Assembly: GCF_963677005.1 (NCBI RefSeq) | Contig: NZ_OY781616.1 | Span: 1,123,501 to 1,187,500 of the forward strand | Direction of reading: 5' to 3' | DNA length: 64,000 nt | Source of the DNA: Maridesulfovibrio sp. | GTDB lineage: Bacteria > Desulfobacterota > Desulfovibrionia > Desulfovibrionales > Desulfovibrionaceae | Part shown: piece after piece, positions 17,962 to 25,098 of the stretch | How the letters are laid out: every line of letters starts with the position of its first letter | Numbering within the stretch: position 1 is the first letter of the stretch | Made by a program: the position numbers and the translations under genes | The notes under the pieces: model-generated | Seen by the model: only the letters and a program-made list of their open reading frames with translations | Database searches by the model: none | What the model was told of the DNA's origin: nothing

Positions 17962-20262
17962 CTATACTAATTCGACCTCAGTCATACCGTCGCCGCCCCT
18001 GTCTTCCGGGGCGAGCCTGTAAGCGGCAACTGCCGGGTTGCCGTCAAGAAACATGTGTACTTCCTTTCTGAGAACACCGGTTCCGCGGCCGTGAATAATT
18101 TCAATATCGGTGGCCCCACGCAGCAGGGCCTGATCAAAAAAACGACCTAGTTCGCTCATGGCCACATCCGCACGTTTGCCGCGCAGGTCTATCTTTAGAG
18201 TCATTTCGCCCTTGGGAGCGGCCTGCTCGGTAATCTGACGAACTTTTTCCTTCTCGGCCTTGCGCCCCACCGGGCCGAGCTGATCGGCAGGCATCCACAT
18301 GGCTACACCGTCCATATCGACCTTGACCCGTTTTTTGCGATCATCCTTTTCCAGCACCACGCCCTTGCGGTTCCAGCTGAGATTCAGAATAGGAGAACCG
18401 ACCTTGATGTCATCAAAGGAAAAAGGCTTGATTTCGGGCTTTGCAACCTCTTCGCCGCCAATGGACTTGCGGGCGTCTGCAAGCTTCTTCAAAGCCTGCT
18501 TACGTCCTATCTTACCTTCCTGCCACTGCTTGAGAACATTGCGTGACTGATCCTTGACCGCAGCAAGCACGGAAAGACGTTCCTTCTCAAACCGCTCTTC
18601 CAGCTTGGACCGTTTTTCCTCCAGTCTGGCCTTGATGCGATCCAGTTCCTCAAGCTCCTTCTCCCTGCTTACTGCAAGTTCGTTGAGCCTGTTCATGACC
18701 GAACCGGTATCGGAACCTTCCATAAGCAGATATTGCTCTGCCTTGGTAAGCAGATGTTCGGGAAATCCGTGTTCACGGGCAACGTCAAGAGCAATGGATG
18801 CCCCGACCTGATCATAGGCCATGCTGAACAGGGGCTTCTTGGTGGAGGGATCGAAAAGGACGCTTGCAGCGCGCACTCCCTCGGTCACCAGAGCATAGGT
18901 CTTGAGTGCCGGGAAATGAGTGGCGGCGAAACATGTAACCCCGTTTTCCAGCAGTCCGTCCACCACGGCCTGAGCCAGGGCGGCCCCCTGTGCCGGGTCG
19001 GTGCCGGAACCGAATTCGTCAAGAATAAAAAGAGTCGAGGAATCCATGGATTCCCAGATGCGGCTGATTGATTTGATCTGGGCGGAGAAGGTACTGACGT
19101 TGTCTTCAAGGGACTGCTCGTCACCCATTATGACGAAAATTTCCCTGTAGAGCGGCAGCACGGAACCTTTTTCCACCGGAACGGGAATTCCGCTGAAAGC
19201 CATGGCGGACAACAGTCCGACAGTCTTAAGACAAACGGTCTTACCACCGGCGTTCCCGCCGCTTACAATAAGAACTCTCTGGTCCGCAGGAAGTTCTATA
19301 TCCAGTGGATGAACAATGCCCTCTACAGTGGCGAGCAGAGGATGTCTGGCGCCTTTCAGATCAAAACCTGCACCGGGAGTTACATCCACGGCAACGGCTT
19401 TCAACACGTCTGCAAAATTTATTTTGGCCTGCAGGACATCGTAGGAAACAAGAAAATCGTAGGCAGCCACGCACTGGTCGAATTCCGAACGGACCAGTCC
19501 GGTCAGATAGGTAAGAATCTTGAGTTCTTCAACTCGTTCCTGCTGCTTCAGTTCCTGCATGGTGTTGTTGAGTTCAACAAGAAACAGGGGTTCAAAGTAA
19601 CAGGTTTCGCCGGTATTGGAATAATCGTGAATAATGCCCTGCAACCGGCCTTTGAAATTGGTTTTGAGAGGCAGGACATACCGGTCATTGGTGATGGTCA
19701 TGAAATCATCCTGCATGAACCGGCTGATATCCTCGCCGTGGATGAAATCGCGCACTCTTTTGGCGCAACGCTGATGAAGGCTGCGGACGGACTGGCGTAT
19801 ATCGTAGAGTTCGGGCGAACTTTCGTCCTTGATGTTGCCGTCCTGATCCAGACAGCGTTTCAGCCCGGAAAATGTCTTCTCCGGCCAGCTGACCTCGTCC
19901 AGAAAATCAACTATGCGGTTCCACTCGCGCTTTTCAGCAATATCAAGAGCTTCTTTAAGCACACGGGCCTGTCCGAGTGTCTGTACGAGTGCGTACAGAG
20001 CATCGGCATCAAGGACATTGCCGGGCTTCACCAGATAATTGAACAAACCTTCAAGAGGAGGAAACTGACCAAGCCTGAAACCTGTCTCCCTTACAAAATT
20101 CTGTCCCTGCCGAAAAAAACGGGCAGCGGAATTGATTTCTTCCTCATCCGGAAGCGGAGAAAGTGCAAGACAAGCCTCGGCACCGGAAGAGGATACGGTG
20201 TAATCGGCGAGGACTTTGAGAACCTTCGGAAATTCGAGTAGCTGGAGAGATCTTGGCTCCAT
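17962..20262 (-). CDS. mutS2: MutS2 family ATPase/endonuclease
   Basis: MutS2 is a MutS homologue without mismatch-recognition domains. In different bacteria it suppresses homologous recombination or rescues collided ribosomes. The 766-residue protein has the core/lever region (1-330), a Walker A SGGNAGGKTVCLKT at about 334-347, and a Walker B FILDEFGSGTDPAQG segment. A long coiled-coil clamp rich in E/K/R follows (about 520-600), and a C-terminal Smr nuclease domain contains IDLRGKRADVAMSELGRF and IIHGRGTGVLRKEV. Its place inside an rpsU-dnaG-rpoD cluster would suit a role tied to translation. No ribosome site stands out before ATG 20262. Confidence 0.94.
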   Translation of the reverse strand: MEPRSLQLLEFPKVLKVLADYTVSSSGAEACLALSPLPDEEEINSAARFFRQGQNFVRETGFRLGQFPPLEGLFNYLVKPGNVLDADALYALVQTLGQARVLKEALDIAEKREWNRIVDFLDEVSWPEKTFSGLKRCLDQDGNIKDESSPELYDIRQSVRSLHQRCAKRVRDFIHGEDISRFMQDDFMTITNDRYVLPLKTNFKGRLQGIIHDYSNTGETCYFEPLFLVELNNTMQELKQQERVEELKILTYLTGLVRSEFDQCVAAYDFLVSYDVLQAKINFADVLKAVAVDVTPGAGFDLKGARHPLLATVEGIVHPLDIELPADQRVLIVSGGNAGGKTVCLKTVGLLSAMAFSGIPVPVEKGSVLPLYREIFVIMGDEQSLEDNVSTFSAQIKSISRIWESMDSSTLFILDEFGSGTDPAQGAALAQAVVDGLLENGVTCFAATHFPALKTYALVTEGVRAASVLFDPSTKKPLFSMAYDQVGASIALDVAREHGFPEHLLTKAEQYLLMEGSDTGSVMNRLNELAVSREKELEELDRIKARLEEKRSKLEERFEKERLSVLAAVKDQSRNVLKQWQEGKIGRKQALKKLADARKSIGGEEVAKPEIKPFSFDDIKVGSPILNLSWNRKGVVLEKDDRKKRVKVDMDGVAMWMPADQLGPVGRKAEKEKVRQITEQAAPKGEMTLKIDLRGKRADVAMSELGRFFDQALLRGATDIEIIHGRGTGVLRKEVHMFLDGNPAVAAYRLAPEDRGGDGMTEVELV

Positions 20263-20324
20263 GGGAATCCAGTGTGGAAAAATGTTAGAACAACATTTCC
20301 CGGTTTACAGCCGGGTGCCAATAC

Positions 20325-20370
20325 GTAAAAAACGGCAAACAGCCCCGGATTGACTCCGGGGCCTGCCGTT
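20325..20370 (-). terminator. terminator after yqeY
   Basis: On the minus strand AACGGCA and CCCCGGA pair with TCCGGGG and TGCCGTT around a 5-base loop with small bulges, followed by T6. It sits between yqeY and mutS2, so mutS2-dnaG-rpoD is either separately promoted or fed by read-through. Confidence 0.8.
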
Positions 20371-20392
20371 AAATACCGGTTGAAGCTGATCT

Positions 20393-20839
20393 TCAGGAGA
20401 GACGGGACCGGACCAGACTGCTTAAAGCCTTGCCGTCAACCTGTCCTTTATGGGCTGCCATGATGGCCTGCATCACCTTGCCCATATCCTGCATTGAAGA
20501 TGCTCCGAGATCGGAAATAGCCTTGTCCACGGCTGCCTCAAGTTCCTCTGCGGAAAGCTCGGGCGGCATGTATTCGGACAACGCTTCGACTTCTACAGCC
20601 TCGATCTCGGCCAGTTCCGGGCGACCGGCAGTATTGTACTGCTCTATGGCATCCCGGCGTTGCTTGATCTGCTTTGCAACAAGTTCAAGCACATCTGCAT
20701 CGGTAAGCTCAGCACCCTTGGCTTCGACAATGCGATTCTTGATTGCAGTCTTGAGATGCCTCAAAACCTGCTTCTTCACATCATCTTTGGCCTTATAGGC
20801 CGCTATGTAATCTTTATCGATCTTCTCAATGAGACTCAT
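20393..20839 (-). CDS. yqeY: GatB/YqeY domain protein
   Basis: This 148-residue helical protein of the YqeY family is related to the C-terminal tRNA-binding tail of GatB in the Asp/Glu-tRNA amidotransferase. Typical features are DVLELVAKQIKQRRDAIEQY in the first helical half and the motif SEYMPPELS (about residue 87). These are followed by the small GatB-like tail domain ending GKALSSLVRSRL. It starts only 3 bases after the rpsU stop, the common rpsU-yqeY pairing. A specific biochemical role is not established for the free-standing family. Confidence 0.92.
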   Translation of the reverse strand: MSLIEKIDKDYIAAYKAKDDVKKQVLRHLKTAIKNRIVEAKGAELTDADVLELVAKQIKQRRDAIEQYNTAGRPELAEIEAVEVEALSEYMPPELSAEELEAAVDKAISDLGASSMQDMGKVMQAIMAAHKGQVDGKALSSLVRSRLS

Positions 20840-20842
20840 ATG

Positions 20843-21043
20843 CTAACCAATTGACATTTTGCGCATTTTTTTAACAAGCCTTTTGCGGGCAGCAGCTTTT
20901 TTCTTTTTACGCTGAACGCTGGGCTTTTCGTAGTGCTGACGCTTTTTGAGTTCGGAAAGAACTCCTGCCTTTTCAACCTGCTTCTTGAAGCGGCGAAGGG
21001 CTATTTCAAAGTTGTCAGAATCTTCGAGGTAAACACCGGGCAA
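20843..21043 (-). CDS. rpsU: 30S ribosomal protein S21
   Basis: S21 is a small basic protein of the 30S subunit. I chose a TTG start at 21043 because the family usually begins [13 protein letters not shown] and a G-rich ribosome site lies 6-10 bases upstream. An in-frame GTG at 21052 would add three residues (MIL). The 66-residue product has the conserved core [20 protein letters not shown] and the very basic tail [17 protein letters not shown]. It heads the macromolecular-synthesis cluster behind a strong promoter at 21099-21128. Confidence 0.93.
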   Translation of the reverse strand: MPGVYLEDSDNFEIALRRFKKQVEKAGVLSELKKRQHYEKPSVQRKKKKAAARKRLVKKMRKMSIG

Positions 21044-21098
21044 TAAAATCACCCCCCCTTCATAAATCTCGCACTAAATTCATGTACGGAAGAGCGGT

Positions 21099-21128
21099 TT
21101 TATAGACGCATTTTACCCTTGAAGTCAA
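21099..21128 (-). promoter_or_regulatory. sigma-70 promoter of rpsU cluster
   Basis: Minus-strand TTGACT (21128-21123), an 18-base spacer and TATAAA (21104-21099) match the consensus 5/6 and 5/6. The predicted start near 21092 leaves a leader of about 50 bases before rpsU. Confidence 0.7.
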
Positions 21129-21140
21129 GGGGTGTAACAC

Positions 21141-21177
21141 AAAAAAATATCCGGCACCCATCACTGGGTACCGGATA
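21141..21177 (-). terminator. terminator after 59-aa membrane protein
   Basis: Minus-strand TATCCGGTACCCA pairs with TGGGTGCCGGATA around a short loop (one mismatch) and is followed by T7. It lies 24 bases after the small gene at 21201-21380, supporting that gene as a real transcript end. Confidence 0.8.
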
Positions 21178-21200
21178 TAAAAATACGAAAGTATCGAAAA

Positions 21201-21380
21201 TTAATGCCCTATTGCGTCCTTTCTGGAATCCATCCATGCCTTTACAGCACAGTAGGCAAGGCCGGCGCCGAGGATACCGATAACAATGTACAGAACGCCG
21301 AAAAAGATAAAATGATCAGGCATCCACCAGGGAAGATCCTGAGGAAGAGGACTTTGAACAGTTTCTCCATGCAACATCAT
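21201..21380 (-). CDS. small single-pass membrane protein (59 aa), unknown
   Basis: This short gene lies between HU and a terminator. It has a good ribosome site (AAGGAG, 7 bases before ATG 21380) and a complete frame ending in TAA at 21201. The translation starts MMLHGETVQSPLPQDLP. It then has one clear membrane helix (residues about 24-45: FIFFGVLYIVIGILGAGL, then AYCAVKAW) and a short charged tail WMDSRKDAIGH. I do not recognise the family. It lies 15 bases downstream of the HU stop, so cotranscription with HU is likely. An alternative start is the next ATG (21377). Confidence 0.7.
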   Translation of the reverse strand: MMLHGETVQSPLPQDLPWWMPDHFIFFGVLYIVIGILGAGLAYCAVKAWMDSRKDAIGH

Positions 21381-21395
21381 TCCAAAACTCCTTGA

Positions 21396-21668
21396 TTATT
21401 TTACAGCGTCTTTGAGCAGCTTGCCGGGGCGGAATTTTACCACCTTGCATGCGGGAATCTTGATCTCATCACCTGTACGGGGATTGCGACCGGTACGTTC
21501 CTTTCTTTCGTCAACCTGAAAGGTTCCGAATCCTGTAAGGGTCAGTTTACCTTCGTTTACAAGAGTTTCCTCTACTGTATCAAGGAAATAGTTCAGGCAA
21601 CGCTCTGCGTCTGCCTTGGTCATGCCGGCTTTGTCGGCGATTTTTACCACGAGTTCAGCCTTAGTCAT
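21396..21668 (-). CDS. hup: HU family DNA-binding protein
   Basis: This is a histone-like nucleoid protein that binds and bends DNA as a dimer. The 90-residue product shows the full HU/IHF fold: the helical N-terminus MTKAELVVKIADKAGMTKADAERCLNYFL, the turn LTGFGTFQV, and the DNA-binding arm with RTGRNPRTGDEIKIPACKVVKFRPGK. The GRNPRTG segment is the hallmark that inserts a proline into the minor groove. A strong AAGGAGGAAGG site lies upstream. A second HU/IHF-like gene is at 37289. Which of them is an IHF subunit cannot be decided from sequence alone. Confidence 0.95.
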   Translation of the reverse strand: MTKAELVVKIADKAGMTKADAERCLNYFLDTVEETLVNEGKLTLTGFGTFQVDERKERTGRNPRTGDEIKIPACKVVKFRPGKLLKDAVK

Positions 21669-21919
21669 CAGTCCTTCCTCCTTAAAACGGGAAAATGATT
21701 ATTGCGGAACACTTGCGCGCTCCTGCCATTAACCTTGCCCAACGGCAAGAGTTGGTTTTAATCAAGTCGCAGCAGCAATCCAGACGGAATCGTGAAAGCT
21801 ACCACCCAAAAAACCCACAAAAACAAGCCCCCCGGTCTGCACAGTCTTTACCACAATACAGCGAAAAACTTAAGATACAGACCCTGAAGAAAATCTAAAA
21901 CAGGATTTTGCCCAACAAG

Positions 21920-22708
21920 TCAAGAGGGAAAATCGTTTTTAATGCATTTATGCAACCCCTGAAATTGCAGCGGTGACAAGGCCTCGGGGCGATCAGACAG
22001 GGCTACGCCCTCCTTCTCCGCCCATTCCAGCATACAATCTGAAATGAATGATTTCAGTATCTTGCCGAGTTGTTTGCGACGGTATTGGAAACAGTATTTT
22101 ACAAAACCCGCAAGCCCTTCAATATCAACAGGTTTTTCATCCGCGGCCCGTGGGAAAAATTTTATCACCGCCGAATCCACTTTGGGACGCGGCCTGAAAA
22201 CCGTGGGCGGAACCTTGAAAAGATACACAACACGGCAGAAGCTCTGAATCCAGACACTTATCGCCCCGTATTTCCGGGACCCCGGTTCAGCGGTGATGCG
22301 CTGCCCCACCTCATGCTGAACCATGAAAACGCAGGTGGCGTTGCACCCGGAAGCCACATCCCACATTATTTTCGAGGCGACATTGTACGGCAGGTTGCCC
22401 ACAATTTTCCAGCTTACGGAAGGATCAAGTTTCGACCAATCGAACTTCAGCGCATCCAGCTGCACAACCTCGGCTTCAGGATACTCCTGAGCCAGTGCCG
22501 GGGCCAGATCCCGATCCATTTCAATAAGCTTCAGACTTGCGGGTCCGGCCTCGCGTATAAAACGGGTCAAGGCCCCCTGTCCGGGACCTATTTCTATTAC
22601 CGAGTCATCTGCGGTTATTCCGAGGCTGTCCACAATCTTGCGGGCTATATTGTCATCCTGCAAAAAATTCTGGCCGAGACTTTTCTTGGCCCTGTGATTT
22701 ATCTGCAC
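21920..22708 (-). CDS. rsmA: 16S rRNA (A1518/A1519-N6)-dimethyltransferase
   Basis: RsmA (KsgA) dimethylates two adjacent adenines in the 3' hairpin of 16S rRNA during 30S maturation. The 262-residue protein starts with GTG 22708, preceded by GGAGTTTTT. Motifs are KKSLGQNFLQDDNIARKI (residues 8-25), the SAM-binding EIGPGQGALTRF, and the catalytic NLPYNVASKI (N-L-P-Y, about residue 107). These are followed by a family-typical VFRPRPKVDSAVIKF. It is divergent from the coiled-coil gene at 22973. Confidence 0.95.
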   Translation of the reverse strand: MQINHRAKKSLGQNFLQDDNIARKIVDSLGITADDSVIEIGPGQGALTRFIREAGPASLKLIEMDRDLAPALAQEYPEAEVVQLDALKFDWSKLDPSVSWKIVGNLPYNVASKIMWDVASGCNATCVFMVQHEVGQRITAEPGSRKYGAISVWIQSFCRVVYLFKVPPTVFRPRPKVDSAVIKFFPRAADEKPVDIEGLAGFVKYCFQYRRKQLGKILKSFISDCMLEWAEKEGVALSDRPEALSPLQFQGLHKCIKNDFPS

Positions 22709-22901
22709 AAAAACTCCGGTTTCAAATTAGGGTTACACCTTTGCTTATCTGCACGCTCCGCCATGAATCAATCTCAAAACTCACTCAGGAACGGGTTGTC
22801 CGCCAGGTGCGCGCAATCTGCAGGTCCGGCATTATCTGCAATCACCACACAAGACAACCAAAAGATGATCTAGCTAAATGCGCCAATTATCGCTCAAGAC
22901 A

Positions 22902-22928
22902 TAAACTATTTCCCAAAACGACCGACAA
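22902..22928 (+). promoter_or_regulatory. sigma-28 (FliA)-like promoter
   Basis: TAAA (22902-22905), exactly 15 bases, then ACCGACAA (22921-22928) fits the flagellar sigma-28 consensus TAAA-N15-GCCGATAA with 6 of 8 matches in the -10. The predicted start near 22935 precedes the GAGGAGG ribosome site of the gene at 22973. Confidence 0.5.
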
Positions 22929-22972
22929 GAAAAACATAATTACTTCTATAAACCACAACAGAGGAGGTTTAT

Positions 22973-23440
22973 ATGGACTTCAATCTCCGCATAGGTTCCG
23001 AGCAGGTCCAATCGTACACATCACCAAGCGTTAACGTAAAAAACGTGGAAAAGGATGAAGAGGAACAGACCTCCCTGTCGACCGGCACCAGCGGTGACAC
23101 GGTGGAAATTTCCGATACAGCCAAAAGCCTTCTGGCCCAGTCAAAATCCGCAGACCAGACATCGGACACCGAATCTTCCGAGGAAAGCGAGGACTCCTCA
23201 AGCTCCCAGCAGGAAGAAATGATCAGCCGGCTCAAGGAGCAGATTGAAAAGCTGCAACAGGAAATTGAAAAGTTAAAGCAGAGCCCTGAAGAAAACAAGG
23301 AACAGATATCTGCCAAGGAAAACGAACTGATGCAGATTCAAGGGCAGCTGACAGAACTTCTGGAACAGCAGGCCAAAAGCTCCGGCACGAGCATAGGCGG
23401 TGGAACCAGAGCCCAGGGATTCTCGAATTCGCTGACCTGA
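22973..23440 (+). CDS. coiled-coil protein with FlgM-like motif, unknown
   Basis: This is a 155-residue hydrophilic protein without signal peptide or membrane segment. The first third is polar and acidic, and contains SGDTVEISDTAKSLLAQSK (about residues 40-58), which resembles the D-x-V-x-(L/I)-S-x-x-A pattern of FlgM-type anti-sigma tails and related flagellar proteins. A serine/glutamate-rich linker follows, then a strong predicted coiled coil (about 80-135, rich in E, K, Q and L heptads). The tail is glycine-rich. A GAGGAGG site lies 6 bases before ATG 22973. With the sigma-28-like promoter, a flagellar or motility-linked role is a reasonable inference. No flagellar genes flank it, so this stays tentative. 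Confidence 0.7.
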   Translation: MDFNLRIGSEQVQSYTSPSVNVKNVEKDEEEQTSLSTGTSGDTVEISDTAKSLLAQSKSADQTSDTESSEESEDSSSSQQEEMISRLKEQIEKLQQEIEKLKQSPEENKEQISAKENELMQIQGQLTELLEQQAKSSGTSIGGGTRAQGFSNSLT

Positions 23441-23602
23441 TCCGTTCTTACCACGCATGCTTTTAAAGCGGAATAAGACGATTTCCATTCCCTGAATAAA
23501 CAAAAGGGACATCGATAGCGAACGCCCCCATGACCTTTGACAAATGCGCTCAAAATAATTACTCCATTGGCATAAACAATCCATTAAGGATGGAGGAAAT
23601 AC

Positions 23603-24115
23603 ATGAATTTAAGGGACCATATCCGCGATGTACCCAACTTTCCCAAAGAAGGCATCGTTTATTTCGACATAACCCCTCTTCTGGCTGATCCCGGCGCATT
23701 TCAGTATACCATCGACATGATGGCTGAACGCTTCAGCGATTACAAAGCCGACAAAATCGCAGCGGCTGAAGCACGCGGATTCATCTTCGGCGCTCCGCTC
23801 GCCTACAAGCTCGGCATAGGGTTCGTGCCCATCCGCAAGCCCGGCAAACTGCCCTATGATACCATTTCCGTTAATTACGATCTGGAATACGGCACCGACA
23901 GTCTGAGCATGCACATTGATGCTGTTGCAAAGGACGAAAAGGTTCTGCTCGTTGACGATGTTCTGGCCACCGGTGGAACAGCCGAAGGCATGGTCAAGCT
24001 TGTTGAAAAAGCAGGCGGAGTTGTTTCCGGCATCGGTTTTCTGGTGGAACTCGGATTCCTTGACGGTAAAACCAAACTCAACGGTATTCCGAACAGCCAT
24101 CTGCTCCAGCTTTAA
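23603..24115 (+). CDS. apt: adenine phosphoribosyltransferase
   Basis: Apt salvages adenine with PRPP to AMP. The 170-residue cytoplasmic enzyme starts at ATG 23603 with GGAGG upstream. Visible motifs are the family-typical IRDVPNFPKEGIVYFDITPLL (residues 8-28), the AAEARGFIFGAPLAYKLGIGFVP core, KPGKLPYDTISVNYDLEYG, and the PRPP-binding loop VLLVDDVLATGGTAEGM. mtnP follows about 80 bases later and releases adenine from methylthioadenosine, so the pair forms a direct route MTA to adenine to AMP. Confidence 0.95.
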   Translation: MNLRDHIRDVPNFPKEGIVYFDITPLLADPGAFQYTIDMMAERFSDYKADKIAAAEARGFIFGAPLAYKLGIGFVPIRKPGKLPYDTISVNYDLEYGTDSLSMHIDAVAKDEKVLLVDDVLATGGTAEGMVKLVEKAGGVVSGIGFLVELGFLDGKTKLNGIPNSHLLQL

Positions 24116-24131
24116 TAAAGTACCGGCACAG

Positions 24132-24170
24132 GCTCCTTTTCTCCGTCCGGAGGAAAGGAGCTTTTTTATT
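24132..24170 (+). terminator. terminator after apt
   Basis: GCTCCTTT plus TCTCC pairs with GGAGG plus AAAGGAGC across a short loop (24132-24161), followed by a T7 run. It lies between apt and mtnP, so coupling of the two would need read-through or a second promoter. Confidence 0.75.
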
Positions 24171-24196
24171 TTCACTTAACAACAAAGGATTTTCCC

Positions 24197-24946
24197 ATGG
24201 CAGTGATCGGCATCATAGGCGGCAGCGGACTTGATAATCCGGACATCCTGAAAGACGCAAAGGATTCGGAAACAACGACAGTCTGGGGAGCCCCTAGTTC
24301 TCCCGTAAAATCAGGAACCATTGCAGGGAAAAAAGTTCATATAATCGGCCGTCACGGCCGCGAGCACACCATTCCGCCCACCTTTGTAAACAATCGGGCC
24401 AATATACAGGCTCTCAAGGATCTCGGTTGCGACTGCATTCTCGCCACCACGGCAGTCGGCTCCCTGCGGGAGGAAATAGGCCGGGGTCACCTCGTGGTCA
24501 TGGACCAGTTTATTGATTTCACCCGCAGACGCGCACTGACCTTCCATGAAACATTCGAACCGCATGCTCCGGCCCACACACCCATGGCCGAACCCTTCGA
24601 CGCAGCCCTGAGAACAATGATGATCGAATCCTGCAACGAACTCGGCGTAACCGTCCACGACAAGGGAACAGTGGTAACGATCGAGGGCCCGAGATTTTCC
24701 ACCAGAGCGGAATCATACATGTTCCGAGCATGGGGAGCGGACATCATCAATATGTCCACCGCCCCGGAAGCAATCCTCGCCAACGAAGCCGGAATACCTT
24801 ACGCTGCCATAGCCATGTCCACAGACTACGACTGCTGGAAAACAGATGAAGCACCGGTTACATGGGACGAAATATTAAAAATATTTAAAGCCAATGCCGA
24901 AAATGTGACTTCAGCACTCATCAAGACTATCGGAAAACTGGATTAA
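24197..24946 (+). CDS. mtnP: S-methyl-5'-thioadenosine phosphorylase
   Basis: MtnP splits 5'-methylthioadenosine with phosphate into adenine and 5-methylthioribose-1-phosphate. The 249-residue protein carries the phosphate-binding GIIGGSGL at the N-terminus and RHGREHTIPPTFVNNRAN, EGPRFSTRAESYMFR and NMSTAPEAILANEAGIPY in the order typical of PNP/MTAP enzymes. The TDYDCW motif near the C-terminus marks MTA rather than inosine/guanosine specificity. It is placed between apt and an MTA/SAH deaminase, so the locus deals with by-products of S-adenosylmethionine use. Confidence 0.93.
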   Translation: MAVIGIIGGSGLDNPDILKDAKDSETTTVWGAPSSPVKSGTIAGKKVHIIGRHGREHTIPPTFVNNRANIQALKDLGCDCILATTAVGSLREEIGRGHLVVMDQFIDFTRRRALTFHETFEPHAPAHTPMAEPFDAALRTMMIESCNELGVTVHDKGTVVTIEGPRFSTRAESYMFRAWGADIINMSTAPEAILANEAGIPYAAIAMSTDYDCWKTDEAPVTWDEILKIFKANAENVTSALIKTIGKLD

Positions 24947-24989
24947 CAACTCAAAACGGCCAGACGGCTGCAACAGTGATATCCGGTCT

Positions 24990-25050
24990 GCAACAACTTA
25001 TCTTCGGCGCGAATCATAGACACGGCAGCCGCCGATTGTTGTTGCCTTTT
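24990..25050 (+). terminator. possible terminator after mtnP
   Basis: GCAACAAC (24990-24997) pairs with GTTGTTGC (25038-25045), and TCGGCG (25004-25009) pairs with CGCCGA (25030-25035) inside it. CCTTTT follows. The long internal loop makes it weaker than the other terminators here. Confidence 0.45.
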
Positions 25051-25098
25051 CAATTGATCTGACACCGGATTCCAACAGCTTCGGTCAGGACGGTAAAA

